64,000 nt of DNA from Tardibacter chloracetimidivorans (GTDB lineage Bacteria > Pseudomonadota > Alphaproteobacteria > Sphingomonadales > Sphingomonadaceae): the NCBI RefSeq assembly GCF_001890385.1, contig NZ_CP018221.1, positions 1,351,501 to 1,415,500 on the forward strand, in the 5' to 3' direction. The position numbers and the translations under genes are program-made. Shown piece by piece: positions 52,801 to 60,813 of the stretch (positions within the stretch are counted from its first letter, which is position 1; each line of letters begins with the position of its first letter). The notes beneath the pieces are model-generated. The model had not been told where the DNA came from and did not search any database. It saw nothing but the letters and a program-made list of their open reading frames with translations.

Positions 52801-53243
52801 CTGCCGCAGCCGCGCAATTCCTTGCCGTCCACGGTGAGGCGCGCCGTCATCGGATAGGCCGCGCCCGACATGTCGTCGGTGCATGCGACAGGAGACAGCT
52901 CCAGCGTCAGCCTGTGCCCTTCGGTGGCGACGCTCCAGCGCCGCGCGCCGCCGGGCAGAAGCTCGGTCGCAGGCGCGGGCGTCATGATCCTGAGCGCGCC
53001 ATAATCGCCCGTATAGTCCAGCAGCGTCCCTTCATCGATCTCGACCCGCCACCCCGGTTCGTTCCCTGCCGCCAGCCAGTCCACATCGGCGCTGGACGGC
53101 CGCACCATCGGCGGAGCCTCCTCCTTCGGTGGCTGCACTGCCTCGTCCGCCGCCGCAGCGGGAGGCTCTGCCTCACGACTTGCACATCCCGCCAGCGCCA
53201 TGGCCAGCATGATCAGTGTGGGGCCGGCCGTGAGTGCGCGCAT
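52791..53243 (-). CDS. Putative lipoprotein, COG3650-like
   Basis: A 150-residue protein. The signal sequence ends in LAGCAS (Cys about 20), marking a lipoprotein. A Pro/Glu-rich linker is followed by a small domain (FWRVEI-like: GNEPGWRVEIDEGTLLDYTG, GHRLTLELSPVACTDDMSG, PMTARLTVDGKELRGCG) that resembles the COG3650 / C-terminal META-adjacent lipoproteins. Two cysteines could form a disulfide. ATG 53243 is used. It follows the cytochrome gene on the same strand after 55 bases; no functional link is evident. Confidence 0.72.
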   Translation of the reverse strand: MRALTAGPTLIMLAMALAGCASREAEPPAAAADEAVQPPKEEAPPMVRPSSADVDWLAAGNEPGWRVEIDEGTLLDYTGDYGALRIMTPAPATELLPGGARRWSVATEGHRLTLELSPVACTDDMSGAAYPMTARLTVDGKELRGCGRPG

Positions 53244-53298
53244 ATACCGTCTTTCGATCCGTCGTCGGGCGGTCACCATGCACCAGCCCGAGGCCGGA

Positions 53299-53994
53299 TC
53301 ATAGTCCGGCCAGCTTGTCCTCCGCCGGCGGTTTGGGTGCGGGCAAGGCAACATTGCCGGAACCATGGCTGGCAAGCCAGGCCAGCAGATGGGCGCGGTC
53401 CTGCGCCCGCCGCATGCCCGCATAGCCCATCCTGTTGCCCGGGATCGCCCGCGCAGGGCTGGCGATATAGGCATCGAGCGCTTCATAGCTCCAGGTGCCG
53501 CCATGGGCCTTCAGCGCTGCGGAATAGTTGAACCCGCCGTGGGACCCGACCGGCCGCCCGACCACCGCCCAGAGATTGGGGCCAAGCAGGTTGGGACCGC
53601 CCTGATCGAAGCTGTGGCAGGTAGCGCACACCTTGCCCAGCCGTTCACCCTTCGCCGGATCGGCGCTTGCCAGCAGCGTTCCGAGATCAGGCGGGGGCGC
53701 GACAGTCGCGACAGCGCCGCCCGCCGTTGCAGGGACAGGGACCACCGCCTTGTGTATGTCGGCCATATAGGCCTTCAACTTCAAATAGCCTCCCGGTTCC
53801 CCCGCCCCGTCGGGCCAGTCCCGTTGCAGCGCCGCCAGATCGACGGCGGGCGCATCATAATCGGGAATCTGATAGGCCAGGCGCGCGGGATGGTCGACCG
53901 TATAGACCAGATCGGTGAACCAGCCGATCGCATAGATCGCCAGCGCCGAACCGGCGATCGCGCTTCCCACCCGCGTCCATTCCCATCGGTCCAT
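53299..53994 (-). CDS. Membrane-anchored c-type cytochrome of the oxidase cluster
   Basis: A 231-residue protein. An N-terminal membrane helix (VGSAIAGSALAIYAIGWF) anchors a single class I cytochrome c domain with heme motif CATCH (123-127) and the axial Met in GNRMGYAGM (about 188). The region KGERLGKVCATCHSFDQGGPN resembles mitochondrial-type cytochrome c552 (CycM). It likely carries electrons to the oxidase encoded upstream and is the last gene of that operon, 16 bases after subunit IV. Confidence 0.9.
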   Translation of the reverse strand: MDRWEWTRVGSAIAGSALAIYAIGWFTDLVYTVDHPARLAYQIPDYDAPAVDLAALQRDWPDGAGEPGGYLKLKAYMADIHKAVVPVPATAGGAVATVAPPPDLGTLLASADPAKGERLGKVCATCHSFDQGGPNLLGPNLWAVVGRPVGSHGGFNYSAALKAHGGTWSYEALDAYIASPARAIPGNRMGYAGMRRAQDRAHLLAWLASHGSGNVALPAPKPPAEDKLAGL

Positions 53995-54010
53995 GCTTGC
54001 CCTCCCCCGC

Positions 54011-54370
54011 TCAGCCGAAGAACAGGATGCGCGTCCAGAATGTGTAGTTCGATTCGATCAGCATGATCGCGACCAGTGCGATCAGGCACAGCGGCGGGAC
54101 GAGCACCGCATAGATCAGCGCCAGCCGCTCCCACACCATGTGCATGAAAACGGCGACGATCAGCCCCGCCTTCAGCATCATGAATATGAGGATCAGCGAC
54201 CATCGGAGCACACCCTGCACGTGAAAATAATCGACCATGTAGGACATCGCGCTCAGCACGAAGAGATAGCCCCACACTTTCAGATAGACGCTGATCGGGT
54301 GATGGCTGTGGCCATGTGCGTCAGCGGCTGGCGCTGTCGCTATTCGTCCATGTTCGGGCACGTCCGCCAT
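54011..54370 (-). CDS. Cytochrome c oxidase subunit IV family protein
   Basis: A 119-residue protein with three membrane helices (VWGYLFVLSAMSYMVDYF, LILIFMMLKAGLIVAVFMHM, LALIYAVLVPPLCLIALVAIML), the pattern of the prokaryotic COX4/CyoD family. The histidine-rich cytosolic start (DAHGHSHHP) is notable. ATG 54370 has GGGGAGG upstream. It stabilises the oxidase complex. Twelve bases follow the subunit III gene. Confidence 0.88.
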   Translation of the reverse strand: MADVPEHGRIATAPAADAHGHSHHPISVYLKVWGYLFVLSAMSYMVDYFHVQGVLRWSLILIFMMLKAGLIVAVFMHMVWERLALIYAVLVPPLCLIALVAIMLIESNYTFWTRILFFG

Positions 54371-54381
54371 AAGGCCTCCCC

Positions 54382-55074
54382 TCACCACAAATAAAAGAAC
54401 GCGAAGATGAACACCCAGACGAGATCGACGAAATGCCAGTAAAGGCCCGCGATCTCGACAACCTCGTAATTGCCGCGCCGTTCGTAGCGTCCGCGCAGCA
54501 CCTTGATCGCGATGGTCGTCAGATAAATCACGCCCGCCGACACATGAAGGCCGTGAAATCCCGTGATCATGAAGAAGGACGCGCCGAACTGCTCGGCGCC
54601 CCAGGGGTTGCCCCATGGCCGTACGCCTTCATGGATCAGCTTCGACCATTCAAAGGCCTGCATGCCCACGAAGGACGCGCCGAGAAGGGCGGTGGCGAAC
54701 ATCAGCGCGGCGGTCTTCTTCCGGTCGCGGCGGTATCCGAAGTTGACCGCCATCGCCATTGTGCCGCTGCTGCTGATGAGGACGAAGGTCATGATCGCGA
54801 TCAGGATCAGCGGGATCGACTGGCCGGCGATCGTCAGCGCGAACACCTCGCTCGCGTTCGGCCACGGCACCGTCGTCGATGACCGCACGGTCATGTAGGA
54901 CACGAGGAAGCTGGAAAAGATGAAGGTGTCCGACAGCAGGAAGATCCACATCATGGCCTTCCCCCAGGGGACGCCCTTGAACACCTCCCTGTCGGAAGCC
55001 CAATCCGTGGCGAACGCTTCCGCGCTATGCGGGTCCGCTGCGATCTTGCCCTTGGTGGCCATGCTTTGCGACAT
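54382..55074 (-). CDS. Heme-copper oxidase subunit III, second copy
   Basis: A 230-residue subunit III of the quinol/cytochrome oxidase type with five to six helices. Conserved Glu and His segments include GMQAFEWSKL and MITGFHGLHVSAGVIYL, ending with LYWHFVDLVWVFIFAFFYLW. ATG 55074 has GGGTGGA upstream and is preferred to TTG 55080. It is the more typical of the two subunit III genes in this operon. Symbols coxO/coxP are used for such pairs in Bradyrhizobium, but I do not assign one. Confidence 0.92.
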   Translation of the reverse strand: MSQSMATKGKIAADPHSAEAFATDWASDREVFKGVPWGKAMMWIFLLSDTFIFSSFLVSYMTVRSSTTVPWPNASEVFALTIAGQSIPLILIAIMTFVLISSSGTMAMAVNFGYRRDRKKTAALMFATALLGASFVGMQAFEWSKLIHEGVRPWGNPWGAEQFGASFFMITGFHGLHVSAGVIYLTTIAIKVLRGRYERRGNYEVVEIAGLYWHFVDLVWVFIFAFFYLW

Positions 55075-55116
55075 ATTCAATCCACCCGTTTCCGGACGAT
55101 GGAACCCAACGCGAAC

Positions 55117-55758
55117 TCAGCTCAACATCAGCAATCCGAACATCGCCAGCCACACGACCAGCAGGAAGTGCCAGTAGCGGGCGCAGAGATCGACGGTGAG
55201 CAACAGCTTTTCAGGCGGCGCGCTGCCCAGCAGTCGCGCAAAGGCGCGGCTCCACACGATCAGCCCGCCGACGAGATGAAGCCCATGCAGCACGACCAGC
55301 ACATAGAAAAAGGCGACGGCCATGTTGCGGGTCATGAAGTATCCGCCGTCTTCCAGCAGTCGCCAGACCGCAAGCTGGCCAAGCAGAAAGACGAAGCCGA
55401 GCGCGCCCGCCATCGCAAGCGCCCTTTGCAGCACGCGCGCATTGCCCTCCCGCGCCGCCGTCAGCGCCCAATGCCAGGCAAGGCTGTTCAGCACCAGGAT
55501 TCCGCTGTTGTACCAGAGCAGCCAATTCTTCGGCAGCGGCCGCCAATCCTGCGGCATATTGTGTTCGCCGCCATGGCTGCCGCTCATCAGATAGCCCGCC
55601 AGGATCAGGCCGAACATCACGGTCGCGGCGGCGAAATACAGCTTCAGGCCCGTGACGGCCGTCCGCCGCAGATCGCCGCCCGCGCCATCGGCGGCGGCCC
55701 ATGCGTGGTGCCCCGGCGTCGTCCAGGGCTTTTCGGCGAGCTGGCGGAACAGGTTCAT
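55117..55758 (-). CDS. Heme-copper oxidase subunit III-like, first copy
   Basis: A 213-residue membrane protein with about five helices. LVVLHGLHLVGGLIVW and YWHFLLVVWLAMFGLLML match subunit III, while the N-terminal half is divergent and has a histidine-rich loop (SGSHGGEHNMPQDWRPLP). It overlaps subunit I by four bases and is followed by the second subunit III after 42 bases. The pair of dissimilar subunit III genes is the feature of alternative aa3-type oxidases such as CoxMNOP. Confidence 0.88.
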   Translation of the reverse strand: MNLFRQLAEKPWTTPGHHAWAAADGAGGDLRRTAVTGLKLYFAAATVMFGLILAGYLMSGSHGGEHNMPQDWRPLPKNWLLWYNSGILVLNSLAWHWALTAAREGNARVLQRALAMAGALGFVFLLGQLAVWRLLEDGGYFMTRNMAVAFFYVLVVLHGLHLVGGLIVWSRAFARLLGSAPPEKLLLTVDLCARYWHFLLVVWLAMFGLLMLS

Positions 55759-57503
55759 GTCGGATGATGCTGGATGCCCGCGCCCGGCGGTTCGGTCTGC
55801 GGGATGAAGTCGGTTTTCGCACCCGGAACGCTATAGTCATAGGCCCAGCGATAGACGACCGGACGCTGCGGCCCCCAGTTGCCATGGGCGGGCGGCGTAT
55901 CGGGCGTCTGCCATTCCAGAGAGGCCGCGCCCCAGGGGTTGGGGTCGGCCTTAGGCCCTTTGAACAGGCTCCAGATCATGTTGTAGAAGAACAGTATCTG
56001 GGCGGCGAACACCGCCAGCGCCGCAATGCTGATCCATTCGTTCGCCAGATGCGCCGATTCCGGGATGAACGAGGTCTCGCCCAGCGCGAAATAGCGCCTC
56101 GGCACGCCAAGGAACCCCAGATAATGCATGGGCAGGAAAATGGCATAGACACCGATGAAGGTGATCCAGAAATGCCACTTGCCCAGCGTATCGTTCCACA
56201 TGCGGCCGGTGATCTTGGGATACCAGTGATAGATTGCGCCGAAGATGACGAGGATCGGCGACACGCCCATCACCATGTGGAAATGGCCGACCACGAAAAA
56301 CGTGTCGGACAGCGGCACGTCCACGCTGACATTGCCAAGGAACAGGCCCGTCAGGCCGCCATGGATGAAGGTGAAGAGAAAGCCGATGGCGAACAGCATC
56401 GGCACGCGCAGATGGATGTCCCCGCGCCAGAGCGTCAGCACCCAGTTGTAGACCTTGATCGCCGTCGGAATGGCGATGATCAGCGTCGACGTGGCGAAGA
56501 AGAACCCGAAATAGGGGTTCATTCCGCTGACGTACATGTGATGCGCCCAGACGAAGAAGCTCAGCGCCCCTATGATGACGATGGCCCACACCATCATCCT
56601 GTAGCCAAAGATGTTCTTGCGGGCATGGACGCTGATCAGGTCCGACACGATACCGAAGGCGGGCAGCGCCACGATATAGACTTCGGGATGGCCGAAGAAC
56701 CAGAACAGGTGCTGGAACAGGATCGGGCTGCCGCCGCCATGTTCAAGCTGCTGCCCCATTGAAATGACCGCCGGGATGAAGAAGCTGGTGCCGACGATCC
56801 GGTCCAGCAGCATCATGATCGCCGCCACGAACAATGCGGGGAAGGCAAGCAGACCCATGATGGATGCGACGAAGATGCCCCACACCGAACAGGGCATTCG
56901 CATCAGCGTCATGCCCCTGGTGCGCGCCTGCAGAACCGTGGTCACATAGTTGAGGCCGCCCATGGTGAAGGCGATGATGAACACCGCCAGCGACACGAGC
57001 ATCAATATGATGCCCAGATCGTTGCCGGGCGTTCCCTCCAGGATCGCCTGGGGCGGATAGAGCGTCCACCCCGCCCCCGTCGGCCCACCGGGCACGAAGA
57101 AGCTGGCCGTCAGGATGATGACCGCGAGCAGGTAGAACCAGAAGCTCAGCATGTTGACGAAGGGAAACACCATGTCCCGCGCGCCCACCATAAGCGGGAT
57201 CAGATAATTGCCGAACCCGCCGAGAAACAGTGCCGTCAGCAGATACACCACCATGATCATGCCGTGCATGCTCACGGCCTGGAGATAGTTCTCGGGCGTA
57301 ATGAACGAGAATGTGTCCGGAAAGCCGAGTTGCAGGCGCATCAGGGCAGAGAGCACCAGCGCCACCAGCCCGATGGCGATGGCCGTCAGCGAATACTGGA
57401 TGGCGATGACCTTGTGATCCTGCGACCAGATGTACTTTCCGATGAACGTCTTCGGATGGTGCAGTTCTTCGTCTTCATGATCGATGGTAACCGTCGCCAT
57501 CAT
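55755..57503 (-). CDS. Cytochrome c oxidase subunit I
   Basis: A 582-residue catalytic subunit with 12 helices. Heme and CuB ligands are visible: His in SMHGMIMVV, the GHPEVYIVALP motif with the cross-linked His-Tyr, the His pair in WAHHMYV, and the two heme histidines in VGHFHMVMG. The E-containing GHPEV motif indicates an A1-type (aa3) enzyme. It reduces oxygen and pumps protons. The first ATG (57503) overlaps the subunit II stop by four bases. Confidence 0.97.
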   Translation of the reverse strand: MMATVTIDHEDEELHHPKTFIGKYIWSQDHKVIAIQYSLTAIAIGLVALVLSALMRLQLGFPDTFSFITPENYLQAVSMHGMIMVVYLLTALFLGGFGNYLIPLMVGARDMVFPFVNMLSFWFYLLAVIILTASFFVPGGPTGAGWTLYPPQAILEGTPGNDLGIILMLVSLAVFIIAFTMGGLNYVTTVLQARTRGMTLMRMPCSVWGIFVASIMGLLAFPALFVAAIMMLLDRIVGTSFFIPAVISMGQQLEHGGGSPILFQHLFWFFGHPEVYIVALPAFGIVSDLISVHARKNIFGYRMMVWAIVIIGALSFFVWAHHMYVSGMNPYFGFFFATSTLIIAIPTAIKVYNWVLTLWRGDIHLRVPMLFAIGFLFTFIHGGLTGLFLGNVSVDVPLSDTFFVVGHFHMVMGVSPILVIFGAIYHWYPKITGRMWNDTLGKWHFWITFIGVYAIFLPMHYLGFLGVPRRYFALGETSFIPESAHLANEWISIAALAVFAAQILFFYNMIWSLFKGPKADPNPWGAASLEWQTPDTPPAHGNWGPQRPVVYRWAYDYSVPGAKTDFIPQTEPPGAGIQHHPT

Positions 57504-58372
57504 TCCCCCCCGGAACCCGGCACGCGCGGCGTGTCCGCCCGCGCAAGCCGCACCTCGTCCCCCGCCCTCGCGGCAGCAAGCTCGGCGTTGATCTGGGCGA
57601 AGGTCAATTGCTCGCCCAGCCAGTTGTCGTATGATTTCCGGTCGGCCACCACCACGGTGCCGCGCATGGCGTGATGGCCGACGCCGCACAGCTCGGCGCA
57701 CAATATGTCGAACGTGCCGGTCCGCGTCGGCGTCACCCAGAAATAGGTGAGTATGCCCGGCACCAGGTCCATCTTCGCGCGGAAGTGCGGGACATAGAAA
57801 TCGTGCAGCACGTCCTTGGACCTCAGCAGCACCTTCACCGGCCTGCCGACGGGCAGATAGATCTCGCTCGCCTCCACCAGCACATCGTCCTGCCCATAGG
57901 GGTCGTTCGGGTTGATGCCGAAGGGATTGTCGACGCCGATGTGGTGGATGTCGGCCGTCCCCAGCACGCCGTCATTGCCCGGCAGGCGGAAGCTCCAGCT
58001 CCATTGCTGGCCCGTCGCCTCGATCACTGCGGCTTCCTTGGGCACGGTGACATATTCATTCCAGGCGACAAGGCCGGGCGCCAGCATTCCCGCGATGCCG
58101 ATACCGGTCCACAGGGTCAGCCGCTTTTCAAGCGCTGCGTTTTCCGGCTCATAGTCGGCGCGGTGGCCTTTGCGGTGGCGGTAGCGGATGATCGCCAGCG
58201 CGATGAACAGGTTGATCGCGATGAACACGATCGCGCAGATCCAAAGCGTTACGTCGAGAGCGCTGTCGATCGAGCCCCAGTTGGAGGCGATCGGCGTCTG
58301 CCACCAGGGACTGAAGACGTGGAACAGGACCGACGCCACAACCAGCAGGATCAGGACGACCGCTACCGCCAT
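57500..58372 (-). CDS. Cytochrome c oxidase subunit II
   Basis: A 290-residue subunit with two N-terminal membrane helices (MAVAVVLILLVVASVLFHV, LWICAIVFIAINLFIALAII) and the periplasmic cupredoxin domain carrying the CuA site: His in VLHDFYVPHF and CAELCGVGHHAM. It accepts electrons from cytochrome c. ATG 58372 has GGAG seven bases upstream; the GTG at 58399 would lie in a terminator U-run and is rejected. It is the first gene of the oxidase operon, translated just after a small upstream ORF. Confidence 0.95.
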   Translation of the reverse strand: MAVAVVLILLVVASVLFHVFSPWWQTPIASNWGSIDSALDVTLWICAIVFIAINLFIALAIIRYRHRKGHRADYEPENAALEKRLTLWTGIGIAGMLAPGLVAWNEYVTVPKEAAVIEATGQQWSWSFRLPGNDGVLGTADIHHIGVDNPFGINPNDPYGQDDVLVEASEIYLPVGRPVKVLLRSKDVLHDFYVPHFRAKMDLVPGILTYFWVTPTRTGTFDILCAELCGVGHHAMRGTVVVADRKSYDNWLGEQLTFAQINAELAAARAGDEVRLARADTPRVPGSGGE

Positions 58373-58512
58373 GACGCGGCTCCGATCCCATGCGCCCACA
58401 AAAAACGGCGCATGAAAGCGCCGTTTGCGATCATCGATGGCGACAGGGCCTCAGCGCCGCGCACATTGCCATGCGACGTCTGATCCATTTCGCGTGCCGT
58501 CCGCCTCGTCAT
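58363..58512 (-). CDS. Small upstream ORF (possible leader peptide), 49 aa
   Basis: ATG 58512 with GGAGAGG five bases upstream, reading MTRRTAREMDQTSHGNVRGA and ending IGAASWR. It contains the complete terminator hairpin and stops nine bases inside the region of the subunit II start, whose ATG it overlaps in another frame. The strong ribosome site suggests translation. It matches no protein I know; a regulatory leader is more likely than a stable product. Confidence 0.4.
   Translation of the reverse strand: MTRRTAREMDQTSHGNVRGAEALSPSMIANGAFMRRFLWAHGIGAASWR
58400..58426 (-). terminator. Terminator/attenuator hairpin before the oxidase operon
   Basis: On the minus strand AACGGCGC, a six-base loop, GCGCCGTT, then TTTT and G. 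It lies 28 bases upstream of the subunit II start and about 230 bases past the EF-G-like stop. Confidence 0.78.
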
Positions 58513-58655
58513 TACTGCCTCTCCAACAGCAACGGGGGAACTCTGGCATGCCGAGTCGGCGCTTTTCTTATCCGACCCGGCAAGCGGGTACGCTACCAAC
58601 CTATGCGTTCACTATAGAACGCCGCGACTTCAATGGGAAGCGATGATCCCTTCCC

Positions 58656-60686
58656 TCATGCTGCGACCCGCGCCTGTTGCAGAACTTCGCTGGCGAGTTT
58701 GCCGCCAAGTTCGCGCAAATGGTCGTGTTCGGCGCGGAATGTCGCAAGGCCCTGGCTCAGCGAGCGCAGCTCGGCGTCCAGTCCCTGCAACTCGGCTTCG
58801 GGCAGCAGCACCTGAAGCTCGTCCCAGCGCGACCAGCCGTCCAGGGGCGCCATGCCCAGCATCTGTCCGCGCCTGCTCGCGACCGCCGAACTGACGCGCG
58901 ACGTCGCGCTGCCCGGCGTCCTGATCGTCAACCGGCAGACCGGCTCCAGCAGATGGGGAGAGGCGGCCGCCAGCGCCTCCGCCATTGCGATGCGCCCTGC
59001 CGTGCGGAAAGACAGCTCCGAACTGTCGACGCTGTGATAGGAGCCGTCGAGCAGCGTCACCGCCACATCCACGACCGGAAAACCGAGCGGTCCCTTCGTC
59101 ATCGCGTCGCGAACACCTTGCTCGACGGCCGGAATCCACTGCTTGGGCACTGCGCCGCCAGAGATCTTCTCGTCAAAGCGAAAGCCTTCGCCGCGCGCGA
59201 GCGGCTTCAGCTCGATCACCACATCGCCGAACTGCCCATGCCCGCCCGACTGCTTCTTGTGCCGCCCTCGCTGGGTCACGGTCTTTCGAGCCGACTCGCG
59301 ATAGGCGACGCCGGGCTTGCGGCTATCCACCGCAACGCCATAGCGCTGCTTCAGCCGGTCGAGGGTGACGGCCAGATGCTCGTCATTCACGCCCTTCAAC
59401 AGCGTCTCATGAAGCAGCTCGTCCTGCCCCCAGCGCAGCGCCGGGTCTTCCTCCGTCAGCTTGTTGAGCGCCATCGACAGGCGGACATCGTCCTTGCGGT
59501 CGCGGGTCACGATCGCAAGCGCCGCATTCGTCTCGGGCATTTCGGTCACGATCCGCCGCGCGCGGGATCGCCCCCCGATGCTCAGCAGATAGCCCGCCTG
59601 CACCCCCTCCGCCTTGCCGATGCCGACGATCTCGCCGTCCCGTGCGCGCGCCGTCTTCGCCGGTGTCGCGCCCTGCACCGTGAACAGCGCCCCCGCGCGG
59701 ATCATCTCGCCGTCCGCGCCCGCGAATTCCGCGCCTTCGTTCACGCCCCCGCCAAACACGCGCGCATAGGCGATCCGCCCCATCGCATTGCCATTCGACA
59801 CGCGAAACACATAGGCGGAAGGGCCGTTCGCCCCCAGCCGATCCGCCGCGCGGTCGGGATGGGGCGTATCATGCCGCAGCATCTTCAACAGGCGGCGAAT
59901 GCCGAAGCCCGTCGTCGCCGACCCGAACAGCACCGGCACCACCAGGTTGGACGCCGTTTCGCTCGCAAGGTCCGCTAGCACCGTCTCCTGGCTCGGGGCC
60001 TTGTCTTCCAGAAGCTGCTCCAGCAGCACATCGTCATGGTCGGCAAGCTGTTCCAGCATGTGAAACCGGTCGGCCGCTTCCCGCATTGCAAGGTCGGACG
60101 GAATGTCGATCCGCTCCGACGGCGCGCCCGGCCGATAATGATAGGCGCGTTCCAGCGCCAGATCGATAAAGCCGGTGATCCGCTCGCCCTCACGTATCGG
60201 AATCTGCCGCGCGACCAGCGCCGCCGCGCTCATCGGCTGCAGCGCCGACAGCAGCTCGCGGATCGATCCGCGCGCCTGATCGATGCGATTGACGAAGATC
60301 ACATGCGGCACGCCCAGCGACTCGAGCTGCCGCAACGCGGGTTCGGCGAGCGGGGCGCGCACCGGATCGGGGTCGACGACGACGATCGCAAGGTCGGCCG
60401 CGCCAAGCGCCGCAGCGCCGCTTGCCGAAAATCCGGGCGATCCGGGCGTGTCGATCAGCCCGTAATCGTCGCCCATATATTGAAATCTAAGGAGATTGGG
60501 TTCGGTGGAGGATTGCCGTGCCCGCGCTTCCGGGCTGGAATCTCCAACTGTGGTGCCGGCTTCCACGCTGCCTTGCCGGCTGATCTCGCCACTTGCGTAA
60601 AGCAGCGACTCGGAAAGGCTCGTCTTGCCCGCGCCACCAGGCCCGACGAGCGCAATGACCCTCATTGCGCTGCATTTTCCTTCCAT
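58656..60686 (-). CDS. EF-G-like GTPase (elongation factor G paralogue)
   Basis: A 676-residue translational GTPase with all five EF-G domains. G1 is VGPGGAGKTS (14-23), G4 is NRID (133-136), and the later domains are SGGHGQFGDVVIELKPL and GFPVVDVAVTLLDGSYHSVDSSE. G3 is DTPGSPGF (79-86): the catalytic His of canonical EF-G (DTPGHVDF) is replaced by Ser. It therefore belongs to the divergent EF-G-like branch rather than housekeeping FusA; a role in stress or recycling is possible. ATG 60686 has AGGAG eight bases upstream. Confidence 0.88.
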   Translation of the reverse strand: MEGKCSAMRVIALVGPGGAGKTSLSESLLYASGEISRQGSVEAGTTVGDSSPEARARQSSTEPNLLRFQYMGDDYGLIDTPGSPGFSASGAAALGAADLAIVVVDPDPVRAPLAEPALRQLESLGVPHVIFVNRIDQARGSIRELLSALQPMSAAALVARQIPIREGERITGFIDLALERAYHYRPGAPSERIDIPSDLAMREAADRFHMLEQLADHDDVLLEQLLEDKAPSQETVLADLASETASNLVVPVLFGSATTGFGIRRLLKMLRHDTPHPDRAADRLGANGPSAYVFRVSNGNAMGRIAYARVFGGGVNEGAEFAGADGEMIRAGALFTVQGATPAKTARARDGEIVGIGKAEGVQAGYLLSIGGRSRARRIVTEMPETNAALAIVTRDRKDDVRLSMALNKLTEEDPALRWGQDELLHETLLKGVNDEHLAVTLDRLKQRYGVAVDSRKPGVAYRESARKTVTQRGRHKKQSGGHGQFGDVVIELKPLARGEGFRFDEKISGGAVPKQWIPAVEQGVRDAMTKGPLGFPVVDVAVTLLDGSYHSVDSSELSFRTAGRIAMAEALAAASPHLLEPVCRLTIRTPGSATSRVSSAVASRRGQMLGMAPLDGWSRWDELQVLLPEAELQGLDAELRSLSQGLATFRAEHDHLRELGGKLASEVLQQARVAA

Positions 60687-60813
60687 GACTGCATCTCCTC
60701 CTCGGCACGGCGGTCGCCACACTCATACGGAAGGCGCTACGCCATCGGGCCAAGGGTCTGCCTTTATGAGGCAGAGCGCAAGGGGGGTGTTACAGGTGAG
60801 CCTGTCCGGAGTG

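Noticed and set aside
58396-58399. GTG start for oxidase subunit II
   Set aside because: It lies in the U-run of the terminator hairpin and lacks a ribosome site; ATG 58372 has GGAG at seven bases.
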